Source: Robinsoniella peoriensis (lineage in GTDB: Bacteria; Bacillota; Clostridia; Lachnospirales; Lachnospiraceae). Taken from it: a DNA stretch of 64,000 nt. Both the position numbers and the translations under genes were made by a program. The DNA lies in NCBI RefSeq assembly GCF_042680125.1, contig NZ_JBHTNY010000033.1; one strand, written 5' to 3'. Position 1 is the first letter of the stretch; each line of letters opens with the position of its first letter. The notes under the pieces were generated by a model, which was given only the letters and a program-made list of their open reading frames with translations, was not told where the DNA came from and did no database searches. Positions 24,275 to 33,176 of this stretch are shown in pieces.

Positions 24275-25438
24275 ATGTTGAAATATAATTGTTTAAATCC
24301 CATCGCTGAAGCGGGGACCTGCCTGTTTACAGAGAACTATGAAAAAGTGGATAATTATCAGGATGCAGATGCTATATTGGTAAGAAGTGCGGCAATGCAT
24401 GATATGGAATTTCCGGAAACCATTGAAGCGATTGCAAGAGCCGGAGCCGGAGTAAATAATATCCCCCTTGACAAATGCGCAGATCAGGGTATTGTAGTAT
24501 TTAATACACCGGGAGCAAATGCAAATGGTGTTAAGGAACTGGTAATTGCCGGTATGTTATTAGCTGCCCGTGACATTGTAGGCGGTGTAAACTGGGTTCA
24601 GTCTGAAAGACAGAACGAGTTAATTGCAAAAGCGACGGAAAAGGAAAAGAAAAACTTTGCCGGATCGGAAATACAGGGAAAAAAACTGGGTATTATCGGT
24701 CTTGGAGCAATTGGTGTAGCTGTTGCAAATGCAGCAACACATCTTGGAATGGAAGTTTACGGATATGATCCGTACATTTCGGTAGATGCAGCATGGAACC
24801 TCTCCAGAAGCATTAAGCATATCCAGCAGGTAGATGATATTTACAAAGAATGTGATTATATTACCATTCATGTTCCGCTGATGGATGCCACAAAGAAGAT
24901 GATCAATCAGGATGCAATTGCATTAATGAAAGATGGCGTTGTAATTTTGAACTTTGCCAGAGATCTGCTGGTAGATGAAGATGCTATGGTAACTTCTCTG
25001 CGTACAGGTAAGGTAAAGAAATATGTAACGGATTTCCCGAATCCGACTACAGCAGGAGAAAAGGGATGCCTGGTAATTCCTCACCTTGGTGCATCCACTG
25101 AAGAATCAGAAGAAAATTGTGCAATCATGGCAGTCAAACAGTTAAAGGATTATCTGGAAAACGGTAACATCAAAAACGCCGTAAATTATCCAAACTGTAA
25201 TATGGGTGAATGTTCCCATGTATGCCGTATTGCAATTAATCACAGAAATACCAAGAATATGATCGGACAGTTCGCATCCGTTCTTGGTTCCGCAGATCTG
25301 AACATTGCCAATATGACGAATACAAGTAAGGGTGATTATGCATATTCGTTATTTGATTTAGATACCCATCTTCCGGAGGCCGTAATGGATACCCTGAAGA
25401 ATATCGAAGGCGTGCTGAAGGTTCGAGTGATTAAATAA
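24275..25438 (+). CDS. serA: D-3-phosphoglycerate dehydrogenase, short clostridial type with ACT domain
   Basis: This 387-residue enzyme makes 3-phosphohydroxypyruvate, the first step of serine synthesis. The Rossmann motif is GIIGLGAIGVAVANAA, the catalytic Arg is in NFARDLLVDEDA, and the His is in IPHLGAST. The stretch that normally carries the catalytic Glu (LDVFEXEP in relatives) reads VTDFPNPTT, so that Glu is replaced. A C-terminal ACT domain (about 320-387) suggests serine feedback. It starts one base after the serC stop. A phosphoserine phosphatase gene is not seen. Confidence 0.92.
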   Translation: MLKYNCLNPIAEAGTCLFTENYEKVDNYQDADAILVRSAAMHDMEFPETIEAIARAGAGVNNIPLDKCADQGIVVFNTPGANANGVKELVIAGMLLAARDIVGGVNWVQSERQNELIAKATEKEKKNFAGSEIQGKKLGIIGLGAIGVAVANAATHLGMEVYGYDPYISVDAAWNLSRSIKHIQQVDDIYKECDYITIHVPLMDATKKMINQDAIALMKDGVVILNFARDLLVDEDAMVTSLRTGKVKKYVTDFPNPTTAGEKGCLVIPHLGASTEESEENCAIMAVKQLKDYLENGNIKNAVNYPNCNMGECSHVCRIAINHRNTKNMIGQFASVLGSADLNIANMTNTSKGDYAYSLFDLDTHLPEAVMDTLKNIEGVLKVRVIK

Positions 25439-25449
25439 TGATTAACATA

Positions 25450-25484
25450 ATTGTCGCAAAATGTGAGGTTTTGCGGCAATTTTT
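25450..25484 (+). terminator. serCA terminator
   Basis: A 12-bp stem (ATTGTCGCAAAA with TTTTGCGGCAAT) is followed by a T run. Confidence 0.85.
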
Positions 25485-25526
25485 GTATCAGTAAAATAGT
25501 GATAAATCTGAGACAGGAGGTATTTT

Positions 25527-25688
25527 ATGTTGTATCAGGTGAAAAAGGTTTTAAAGCCTGTGAGGACAGCGAAAACAGTTGCCAGAGCGGTGAGAAAAAA
25601 CCGCAGGGAATATGGGATATTGTGGGATAAATTACAGAAAGAATTACAGAAAATAATGAAAGGCAGGAAAAATTTATGGCAGAAGTAA
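25527..25688 (+). CDS. Small basic protein of 53 residues, unknown
   Basis: A strong ribosome site (ACAGGAGGT) precedes ATG 25527. The product begins MLYQVKKVLKPVRTAKTVAR and ends KGRKNLWQK. It is rich in Lys and Arg, probably helical, with no signal peptide and no cysteines. Its last 13 bases overlap the start of the DUF1015 gene at 25676, which suggests translational coupling. I do not recognise it. It would be missed by a length cutoff. Confidence 0.6.
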   Translation: MLYQVKKVLKPVRTAKTVARAVRKNRREYGILWDKLQKELQKIMKGRKNLWQK

Positions 25689-26911
25689 AGGCATTTCGGG
25701 CAATCCGGCCAAGAGAAGACCTGGCATCGAAAATTGCGGCACTTCCGTATGATGTTTATAACAGGAAGGAAGCAAAAGAGGAAGTTGAAAAGGAGCCCTA
25801 TAGTTTTCTGAAAATTGACCGTGCAGAGACACAGTTTCCGGATGAGGTGGATACCTATGATCCGTGTGTATATCAGAAAGCCCATGATATTTTGTGGCAG
25901 ATGAAAGAGGATGGGGAATTTGTTCAGGATGAGTCATGCTGTTATTATCTCTATGAGCTGGTCATGGATGGCAGGTCACAGACAGGTATTGTTGCCTGCG
26001 CTTCCATCGATGATTATATGAGCGGGGTGATTAAAAAGCATGAGAATACCAGAGCAGATAAAGAACAGGACCGTATCCGCCATGTAGACAGCTGTGATGC
26101 CCAGACGGGGCCGATCTTCCTGGCTTACCGTAAAAATGAGGTGTTGAAAAAGCTGGTCTTACAGGGGAAAACAGAAGAACCCGTTTTCGATTTTGAATCA
26201 CCGGATGGGATTATCCACAGAGGATGGAAAATAGGGGATGCAAAACTGATCCGGGAGATTGAGGAAGCATTTGGAAAGGTTGGGCATATATACATAGCGG
26301 ACGGGCATCACCGTGCAGCATCAGCTGTAAAAGTTGGTTTAAAGCGCAGAGAAGCTTATCCGGACTATGACGGTTCAGAAGAATTCAATTATTTCCTATC
26401 GGTTTTATTTTCAGAAGAAGAACTTATGATTCTGGATTACAACCGGGTTGTAATGGATTTAAATGGAATGACCGCAGAAGAGTTCAGGAAAAAGGCGGCA
26501 GAGAAATTTGACATCCAAAAATCTGAAGTACCGGTAAAGCCGGAAGCAAAGGGAATTTTAGGTATGTATTTAACAGACGGATGGTACCGCCTGCAGGTGA
26601 AACCGGCATACCGCACGGAAGATCCGGTAAAAGGCCTGGATGTATCTGTTCTGCAGGATGAGCTATTACATCCGGTGCTTGGAATCGGAGATCCCAAAAC
26701 GGATAAAAGAATTGATTTTGTTGGCGGAATCCGCGGGCTTGCAGAGCTGGAAATGAGAGTGAAAGAGTGTGGCGGTGTGGCATTTTCCATGTATCCTACA
26801 TCCATTGGGGAACTGTTTGCAGTGGCAGATGCCGGGCTCCTGATGCCTCCAAAATCTACCTGGTTTGAACCCAAACTCAGAAGCGGATTGTTTATCCACA
26901 GCCTTACGTAA
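25676..26911 (+). CDS. DUF1015 family protein
   Basis: This 411-residue protein opens AEVKAFRAIRPREDLASKIA, the typical DUF1015 start, followed by AALPYDVYN. The conserved motif IADGHHRAASA lies near residue 205; its DGHHR resembles the active-site motif of ParB/SerK-like folds, so a nucleotide or phosphate role is possible but unproven. It lies directly after serC-serA, an association that I believe recurs in Clostridia and would suit a link to serine metabolism. The start overlaps the 53-residue gene. Confidence 0.8.
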   Translation: MAEVKAFRAIRPREDLASKIAALPYDVYNRKEAKEEVEKEPYSFLKIDRAETQFPDEVDTYDPCVYQKAHDILWQMKEDGEFVQDESCCYYLYELVMDGRSQTGIVACASIDDYMSGVIKKHENTRADKEQDRIRHVDSCDAQTGPIFLAYRKNEVLKKLVLQGKTEEPVFDFESPDGIIHRGWKIGDAKLIREIEEAFGKVGHIYIADGHHRAASAVKVGLKRREAYPDYDGSEEFNYFLSVLFSEEELMILDYNRVVMDLNGMTAEEFRKKAAEKFDIQKSEVPVKPEAKGILGMYLTDGWYRLQVKPAYRTEDPVKGLDVSVLQDELLHPVLGIGDPKTDKRIDFVGGIRGLAELEMRVKECGGVAFSMYPTSIGELFAVADAGLLMPPKSTWFEPKLRSGLFIHSLT

Positions 26912-26951
26912 AACCGCGGGTACAGTTTTAGTTCCATTCATAAGATAAATG

Positions 26952-26960
26952 TGGTAAAAT
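26952..26960 (+). promoter_or_regulatory. Extended -10 promoter of glgB
   Basis: TGgTAAAAT at 26952-26960, about 30 bp before the start codon; no clear -35. Confidence 0.5.
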
Positions 26961-26993
26961 AGCCATATAGAAATGGGACAAGGAGGGTATGCT

Positions 26994-29522
26994 ATGAATG
27001 AAAAATTATACGAATTAATGGATTGGGCAGCAATTGAGGCAATTGTTTATTCAGAAGAGGACAATCCCCATTCATTATTGGGAGCACATCTTACAGAAGA
27101 AGGCGTATTAATACAGGCATTTATTCCACAGGCAGTTCAGGTTGCCGTGAGCATAGATGGGGTGAAAAAAGAGTACGGGATGGAACTGGAAGATGAGGCG
27201 GGGTACTTTGCAGTCTTGATACCAAGAAAGAGCATTCCTGATTATACGTTTAAAATTACCTATGATACCGGAGAAACGGCAGAGATAAAAGATCCGTATG
27301 CGTTTGCACCGCAGATTACGGAAAAGGAAACGAAAAAGTTCAATGCAGGAATCTGCTATGATATTTATGAAAAGCTGGGAGCCCATCCCATGACACTTGG
27401 AGGGACTGAAGGCGTGTACTTTGCAGTATGGGCACCTAATGCAGCCAGAGTCAGTGTCGTAGGCGATTTCAACTCATGGGATGGCAGGCGTTTTCCTATG
27501 AGAAGATTGTGGGACAGCGGAATTTTCGAACTTTTTATCCCAGGTGTAAAAGCAGGGGACATCTATAAATACGAAGTAAAAGCAAAAGGCGGGCTTACTT
27601 ATTTGAAAGCCGATCCTTATGCCAATGCTGCGGAGCTAAGGCCAAACAATGCATCTGTAGTGGCTGATCTTCGTGGTTTTAAATGGACAGACGATGCCTG
27701 GCTTGCGAAAAGAAAGAAAACAGATACCAAAAAAGAACCCATGGCTGTTTATGAAATGCATTTGGGTTCCTGGAGACGCCCTGAGGAAGAAGGAAGGGAT
27801 TTCTTTAACTACAGGGAACTGGCACCTCAGATCGCAGAATATATCAAAGAAATGGGATATACCCATATTGAACTGATGCCGATTATGGAACATCCTTTTG
27901 ATGGTTCCTGGGGCTATCAGGTAACCGGTTATTATGCACCAACCAGCCGTTATGGAACACCCGAAGATTTTATGTTCTTCATGGATTATATGCATCAACA
28001 GGGAATTGGTGTAATTCTGGACTGGGTTCCGGCACATTTTCCAAGAGATACTTTTGGACTTTGTACTTTCGATGGAACGTGCCTATATGAACATCTGGAT
28101 CCAAGACAGGGATCACATCCTCACTGGGGCACGCTGATTTACAACTACGGGCGCCCGGAAGTAAGGAATTTCCTGATTGCAAATGCGATGTTCTGGGCAG
28201 AAAAATATCACGTTGACGGAATCCGCATGGATGCGGTAGCCTCCATGCTCTATCTGGATTATGGCAAAAACGATGGCGAATGGGTTGCCAATATGTATGG
28301 CGGCAATGAGAATCTGGAAGCTGTAGAATTTTTCAAACAGCTCAATGGGGCTTTTAAGAAAAAAGAAGGCGGAGCGATTCTCATCGCGGAAGAATCAACG
28401 GCATGGCCGAAGATTACTTCTCCGCTGGAAGATGACGGACTGGGATTTGATTATAAATGGAATATGGGCTGGATGAATGATTTTATTCATTACATGTCCC
28501 TTGATCCGCTGTTTCGGGGCGGACATCATGGGGAATTGACTTTCAGTATGGTATATGCTTACAGCGAAGACTTCGTTTTAACACTTTCCCATGATGAAGT
28601 GGTCCATGGCAAAGCTTCTATGATCGGCAAAATGCCAGGGGAACCAGAAAGCCAGTTCGCCAATCTGAGAGCCGCTTACGGATATATGATGGCACATCCC
28701 GGTAAAAAACTTTTATTCATGGGCCAGGAATTTGCACAGTATTCTGAATGGTCGGAGGAAAAAGAGCTGGAGTGGGACATGCTGGATGTCAAACAGCATA
28801 AACAGATGCAGGATTATGTAAAAGCATTAAATGCATTTTATGCGAAGAACCCGGCACTTTATCAGCTGGATTATGATCCGAAAGGGTTTGAATGGATTAA
28901 TAATATATCTGCAAATGAAAACATGCTGGTATTTACCAGAAATACACGCAAGAAGGATGAAATGCTGTTAATCGTTTGTAATTTTTCACCGCTTGTTTAT
29001 GAAAATCATAAAATCGGGGTTCCTTACCCTGGTAAGTACAAAGAGATATTTAACAGTGACAGAAAAGTATTCGGCGGTACCGGAATGGTGAATCCACGTG
29101 TGAAGCCTTCTAAAAAAGAGGAATGCGATGACCGTCCAAATTCCATTTCCATAAAAGTTCCTCCAATGGGGATTTCAATTTTCTCTTACACCAGAGCGGT
29201 GGAGAAAAAGGCTGAACAAAAGCCTGTAAAAACCAAGGCAAAGAAAAGTAATTTAAAGGAAGAACTTCAGAAGAAAATCGAAGAAGCAGAAAGTCAGAGC
29301 GCAGTACAGGCTGTGGAACCGGCAGTGTCTGTTAAGTCTGAGATATTGAAGCCGGTTGAAGTGAAAATAGAAAAATTAGAGCCGGTGGAGACAAAAAAGT
29401 TATCAAAAGCAGCAAAGAAAACTGTTGTAAAGAAAACGGCTGTAAAGAAAACTGCTGTAAAGAAAACGGCTGGCACTGCCAGAGCAAAAAAGAAACAGGG
29501 TGCAGATAAAGATCAGAAATAA
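26994..29522 (+). CDS. glgB: 1,4-alpha-glucan branching enzyme with lysine-rich C-terminal tail
   Basis: The 842-residue GH13 enzyme forms alpha-1,6 branches in glycogen. An N-terminal CBM48 region, then the catalytic barrel with the nucleophile Asp in GIRMDAVASM (near 411), the acid Glu in LIAEEST (near 464) and Asp in LSHDEVVHGK. The canonical enzyme ends near residue 733. About 105 extra residues follow, rich in Lys, Ala, Thr and Glu, ending with KKTAVKKTAVKKTAG-type repeats like histone H1 or HU tails. ATG 26994 follows AAGGAGGG. No other glycogen genes are adjacent; mscS follows. Confidence 0.95.
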   Translation: MNEKLYELMDWAAIEAIVYSEEDNPHSLLGAHLTEEGVLIQAFIPQAVQVAVSIDGVKKEYGMELEDEAGYFAVLIPRKSIPDYTFKITYDTGETAEIKDPYAFAPQITEKETKKFNAGICYDIYEKLGAHPMTLGGTEGVYFAVWAPNAARVSVVGDFNSWDGRRFPMRRLWDSGIFELFIPGVKAGDIYKYEVKAKGGLTYLKADPYANAAELRPNNASVVADLRGFKWTDDAWLAKRKKTDTKKEPMAVYEMHLGSWRRPEEEGRDFFNYRELAPQIAEYIKEMGYTHIELMPIMEHPFDGSWGYQVTGYYAPTSRYGTPEDFMFFMDYMHQQGIGVILDWVPAHFPRDTFGLCTFDGTCLYEHLDPRQGSHPHWGTLIYNYGRPEVRNFLIANAMFWAEKYHVDGIRMDAVASMLYLDYGKNDGEWVANMYGGNENLEAVEFFKQLNGAFKKKEGGAILIAEESTAWPKITSPLEDDGLGFDYKWNMGWMNDFIHYMSLDPLFRGGHHGELTFSMVYAYSEDFVLTLSHDEVVHGKASMIGKMPGEPESQFANLRAAYGYMMAHPGKKLLFMGQEFAQYSEWSEEKELEWDMLDVKQHKQMQDYVKALNAFYAKNPALYQLDYDPKGFEWINNISANENMLVFTRNTRKKDEMLLIVCNFSPLVYENHKIGVPYPGKYKEIFNSDRKVFGGTGMVNPRVKPSKKEECDDRPNSISIKVPPMGISIFSYTRAVEKKAEQKPVKTKAKKSNLKEELQKKIEEAESQSAVQAVEPAVSVKSEILKPVEVKIEKLEPVETKKLSKAAKKTVVKKTAVKKTAVKKTAGTARAKKKQGADKDQK
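29414..29473 (+). repeat. Four 15-bp tandem repeats in the glgB tail
   Basis: Units at 29414-29428, 29429-29443, 29444-29458 and 29459-29473 follow the pattern AAAGAAAACnGnTGT and encode KKT(A/V)V. Such a tract can change length by slippage without breaking the frame. Confidence 0.9.
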
Positions 29523-29558
29523 TAGATCAGAATTAAAAGAGATGAAAGGGTAATTAAA

Positions 29559-30440
29559 ATGGAAGACACAATTGCGGATCAGGTAGAGAAGGCGAATGCT
29601 GTTGTAAAATATTTTGAGCAGAAACTTCCGGGTATCGCCGACTTTGGAATAAAAATCTTAATTGCCCTGCTTGTATTTTTTATTGGAAGTAAGATGATAA
29701 AGTGGATGTTAAAGCTTCTGAAAAAACCATTCCTGCGTGCAGGTTTGGAGGAAGGTTCCGTACATTTCCTTAATTCACTGGTAAAGGCAATTCTCTATAT
29801 ATTGTTAGTATCGGGAATTGCAACTTATCTGGGAGTAAAAGAGGCTTCCATAGCGGCATTATTAGGTTCTATGGGTGTGGGTATTGTCCTGGCACTTAAG
29901 GAATCACTGGGTAATCTGGCAGGAGGATTTATTCTCCTGCTGATGAAGCCGTTCAGTATAGGTGATTATATCAAAGAAGATGTGAATGACAATGAAGGTA
30001 CGGTCAGTAAGATAGATTTATTCTATACCACCTTACTGACACCGGACAATCGGACAATCAGCATACCGAATGGTTCATTATCCAATACAAGCCTGACGAA
30101 TTTATCAAGGCAAAGCAAAAGGCAGCTGAGACTGGTGATCGGCATATCTTATAAAGCTGATATCAGAAAGGCGAAAGAGATACTGGAGGAAATCCTGAAT
30201 AACGATATTGCAATATTAAAGGAAGAACCGATAGAGATCTTTGTGGATAATCTGGCTGCCAGCAGCGTGGAATTAGGTTTTCGCTCCTGGGTTAAACCGG
30301 AGGATTACTGGCCGGCAAGATGGAGAATCATGGAGCGTGTAAAATATGCGTTTGACCAGGAAGATATTAACATTCCCTATAACCAATTAGACGTTACAAT
30401 AAAAAATGCAGAGGTACAAAACGAGATAAACAGGAGGTAA
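29559..30440 (+). CDS. mscS: Small-conductance mechanosensitive channel (MscS family)
   Basis: This 293-residue membrane protein has three transmembrane helices (about 28-50, 70-90 and 95-125). The pore helix (about 100-128) contains LGSMGVGIVLALKESLGNLA, and the beta domain begins after PFSIGDYI. It releases solutes during hypo-osmotic shock. The last two codons (AGG AGG) plus the stop double as the ribosome site of the next gene, 6 bp downstream, so the two are translationally linked. Confidence 0.93.
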   Translation: MEDTIADQVEKANAVVKYFEQKLPGIADFGIKILIALLVFFIGSKMIKWMLKLLKKPFLRAGLEEGSVHFLNSLVKAILYILLVSGIATYLGVKEASIAALLGSMGVGIVLALKESLGNLAGGFILLLMKPFSIGDYIKEDVNDNEGTVSKIDLFYTTLLTPDNRTISIPNGSLSNTSLTNLSRQSKRQLRLVIGISYKADIRKAKEILEEILNNDIAILKEEPIEIFVDNLAASSVELGFRSWVKPEDYWPARWRIMERVKYAFDQEDINIPYNQLDVTIKNAEVQNEINRR

Positions 30441-30445
30441 CTGTA

Positions 30446-30868
30446 ATGGCAGTATCAAGAGAAACGGATGAAGAAAGGAATAGCGAAGCACAGGAACATC
30501 TGTCCGGAGCCCATACACATGTAAGGGAGGATGGGACTGTGTATGAACATATGCATATGCATGTTCATGAAAATGAATCCGTTCCCCATTCTCATGGCCA
30601 TGTACATTCCCATGAGAGTACAAAAGCGGTTATTAACCGTTTATCACGGGCAATCGGGCATCTGGAATCCATTAAGAGGATGGTAGAAAGCGGAAGGGAC
30701 TGCAGTGAAGTCCTCATCCAGTTATCAGCGGTAAAAGCAGCAATTAACAATACAGGAAAGGTCATTCTGCACGACCACATTCAGCATTGCCTGATTGATG
30801 CAGTTGAGTCGGGCGATACACAGGCGATTGAAGAATTGAATAAAGCTATAGACCGTTTTATAAAATAA
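30446..30868 (+). CDS. CsoR/RcnR-family metal-sensing repressor with His-rich N-terminal extension
   Basis: The C-terminal about 85 residues form the all-helical CsoR/DUF156 repressor (INRLSRAIGHLESIKRMVES; GRDCSEVLIQLSAVKAAINN; HDHIQHC). Cys in GRDCSEV and the later His and Cys match the CsoR-type C-H-C metal ligands. About 57 residues are added in front and hold some 14 histidines (HMHMHVHENE, HSHGHVHSHE), a likely nickel-, zinc- or copper-binding segment. It is coupled to mscS and followed by a Sir2-like gene. No metal transporter is adjacent. Confidence 0.85.
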   Translation: MAVSRETDEERNSEAQEHLSGAHTHVREDGTVYEHMHMHVHENESVPHSHGHVHSHESTKAVINRLSRAIGHLESIKRMVESGRDCSEVLIQLSAVKAAINNTGKVILHDHIQHCLIDAVESGDTQAIEELNKAIDRFIK

Positions 30869-30913
30869 AATATCTTGCAATGTGCAGATTGCTTTTAGGA
30901 AAGGGATGAGTTT

Positions 30914-31657
30914 ATGAAGATAGACTATTTAATCAAAGCAATACAGCAATCTGAATATCTGGTGGCCCTTGGCGGCTTGAATATGATGCGAGAGGTAGGG
31001 ATTTCTCATTATCACGACAAAGATGAGGCCTATCGAATTGAAAGAAAGTATGGGTACTCTCCGGAAGAATTATTTTCTGCCCGTTGCTTTGCAACCAATC
31101 CGGAAAAATTTTATAATTACTATAAAGATGACATTCTGGCCACAAATGAAGAAGAACCAGGACCTGCATACTATGCACTGGCAAAACTGGAGGCTATGGG
31201 GCGATTAAAATATATTATCACAAGAGAAATATATAACCTTCCACAGCGGGCAGGATGCAAAAAAGTCATTAACCTTCATGGAAACATATATGAAAATAAT
31301 CATTGCCCGCGATGTTTAAAACAATTTACACTGGATTATATTAAAAAAGCAGATGGTGTTCCTTTTTGCGATGAATGTAATATTCCGCTTCATCCGGGGG
31401 TCCGTCTGGTAGGAGAAATGGTGGATAACCATGTAATGAGTAAGGCAGCTGAAGAAGTGGCAAAAGCAGATGTACTGCTGGTACTTGGATTACATCTGAA
31501 AACAGAATTATGCAGAGAGTGCATACAATATTTTCAGGGTCAAAGGTTAATTTTAATAAATTCCCAGGAACATTATGCTGACAATGTAGCAGATATGGTG
31601 TATCATGACAATGTGCAGACATTCTTTCCAAATGTAGTGGATATGATTCAACTGTGA
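30914..31657 (+). CDS. Sir2-family protein with zinc-ribbon cysteines
   Basis: This 247-residue sirtuin-fold protein has LHGNIYENNHCPRC near residue 118 (HG catalytic motif and first zinc pair), the second pair in CDECNIPLHPGVRLVGE, and the NAD-fold strand ADVLLVLGLHL. The NAD-binding GAGxS motif is replaced by ALGGLNMM, and the usual TQNxD motif reads TREIYNL. It may thus be a divergent deacylase or ADP-ribosyltransferase, or inactive. It follows the CsoR-like gene by 45 bp. A shorter paralogue lies at 3761. Confidence 0.75.
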   Translation: MKIDYLIKAIQQSEYLVALGGLNMMREVGISHYHDKDEAYRIERKYGYSPEELFSARCFATNPEKFYNYYKDDILATNEEEPGPAYYALAKLEAMGRLKYIITREIYNLPQRAGCKKVINLHGNIYENNHCPRCLKQFTLDYIKKADGVPFCDECNIPLHPGVRLVGEMVDNHVMSKAAEEVAKADVLLVLGLHLKTELCRECIQYFQGQRLILINSQEHYADNVADMVYHDNVQTFFPNVVDMIQL

Positions 31658-31697
31658 CAGAAAATAAAATACGGGATTATAAAGGAGCATTAATCCA

Positions 31698-32951
31698 ATG
31701 GACAAAGAAAAAGTGGATAAAGAAGATCCAGGTTATAAGAAACGCAAGAAAAGAAAGATTCTGATTATCGTAGGAGTAATTCTACTTTTGATTGCAGCGG
31801 CAGTGGCAATTGCATATTCTTATGTACAAAGTAAGTTGGGGAAAATACAGTCCAGCGAGATGAATATGGATGAAGTAGTTGTAAATGAAGAACTGGAAAC
31901 GAATAAAGTTATAAAAGGATATACGAATATAGCACTCTTTGGGCTGGATACCAGAGATGAAGATCTCTCCAGGGCAAACAGTGATGCAATTATAATTGCC
32001 AGTATTAATAACGACACAAAAGAAGTAAAACTGGTATCTATTTACCGTGATACGTACTTATACATTGGTGGAGATTTATACAGAAAAGCAAATGCTGCTT
32101 ATGCAAATGGCGGAGCGGAAAGGGCTGTATCTACCTTAAATGAAAACTTTGATTTGAAAATTCAGGATTATATATCCGTTGATTTTAATGCATTGGCAGA
32201 GATCGTGGATTTATTGGGCGGTATAGAGCTGACAGTAGATGAAGCGGAGAGCGTGCATCTGAATAATTATTGTGTGGAAACTTCAGAAGTAACAGGCAAG
32301 AGCTACGAAAAACTTCCGGGTGCAGGTACTTATAATATGAATGGTGTTCAGGCAACTTCCTATTCCAGAATCCGTTATACCGCAGGAAATGATTTCAAGA
32401 GAACAGAACGGCAGCGGGAAGTAATTGAGAAAATCGTTGAAAAGGTGAAAAAGGCTGATGTAGGGACATTGAATAAAATCATGGATGGAGTATTTCCAAT
32501 GATTCGCACCAGTATGTCCCAGTCTGAGATGATATCTATGGGAATGGGAATGCTGTCCTATAATATATCAGAAACAATTGGATTCCCATACGATCATAAG
32601 ACAGGCGGTAAGGGTGGATCAGGAGATGATGAAATTCCTCAGACACTGGAAAGTAATGTAGTAAAACTTCACGAATTTCTGTTTGGTACAAAGGATTATA
32701 ATCCTTCAGCCAGAGTCAAAGATCTGAGTGAAAAGATTCAGAAACTCACCGGAGTAGGCCCAAAAGAAGAATCTACAGAGAAAACTACAGAGAAATCATC
32801 TGAAAATTCATCAGAAACATCATCCGGAGATACAACGGAAGATTCCAGTGAAAAGACTACAAAAGAATCGGTTAGTAAAGGTTCGGGAAAATCATCGATA
32901 AAAGGGACCACTGCTGAGACAGAGTCAGAATCAGAGTCAGAAACAGAATAA
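31698..32951 (+). CDS. LytR-CpsA-Psr (LCP) family cell-wall glycopolymer transferase
   Basis: This 417-residue protein has a cytoplasmic basic start, one transmembrane helix (about 18-40), and the LCP domain (about 75-300). The domain shows DTRDEDLSRANSDAIII, the arginine in VSIYRDTYL, and YSRIRYTAGNDFKRTERQ. LCP enzymes attach teichoic acids or capsular polymers to peptidoglycan from lipid carriers. The last 60 residues are a Ser/Thr/Glu-rich low-complexity tail ending ESESESETE, probably disordered in the wall. AAAGGAG precedes the start. Confidence 0.92.
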   Translation: MDKEKVDKEDPGYKKRKKRKILIIVGVILLLIAAAVAIAYSYVQSKLGKIQSSEMNMDEVVVNEELETNKVIKGYTNIALFGLDTRDEDLSRANSDAIIIASINNDTKEVKLVSIYRDTYLYIGGDLYRKANAAYANGGAERAVSTLNENFDLKIQDYISVDFNALAEIVDLLGGIELTVDEAESVHLNNYCVETSEVTGKSYEKLPGAGTYNMNGVQATSYSRIRYTAGNDFKRTERQREVIEKIVEKVKKADVGTLNKIMDGVFPMIRTSMSQSEMISMGMGMLSYNISETIGFPYDHKTGGKGGSGDDEIPQTLESNVVKLHEFLFGTKDYNPSARVKDLSEKIQKLTGVGPKEESTEKTTEKSSENSSETSSGDTTEDSSEKTTKESVSKGSGKSSIKGTTAETESESESETE

Positions 32952-33026
32952 GAAACAGAATAAGAACGGTTTTTATATTAAATCTGACCCATAAATATAC
33001 AATAGCCTCTACGTAATAAACTATTT

Positions 33027-33066
33027 AAATGCAGATTACTGTACCCACGGTAAGCTGCATTTTTAT
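33027..33066 (+). terminator. Terminator after the LCP gene
   Basis: AATGCAG-TTAC…GTAA-CTGCATT forms a stem of about 14 bp ending in TTTTTATTT. Confidence 0.75.
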
Positions 33067-33087
33067 TTGGTGTTTGTAACGATATCA

Positions 33088-33116
33088 TTGCGGTCAGAGC
33101 CAAAATGCGTTATACT
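33088..33116 (+). promoter_or_regulatory. Promoter of the membrane protein gene at 33177
   Basis: TTGCGG (33088-33093) and TATACT (33111-33116) with 17 bp spacing. Confidence 0.6.
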
Positions 33117-33176
33117 CATGGTAAAAGATACCAGTTCAGTTTACCTCGCTGTTAAGCTGGGATAGGGAGAGATGAG

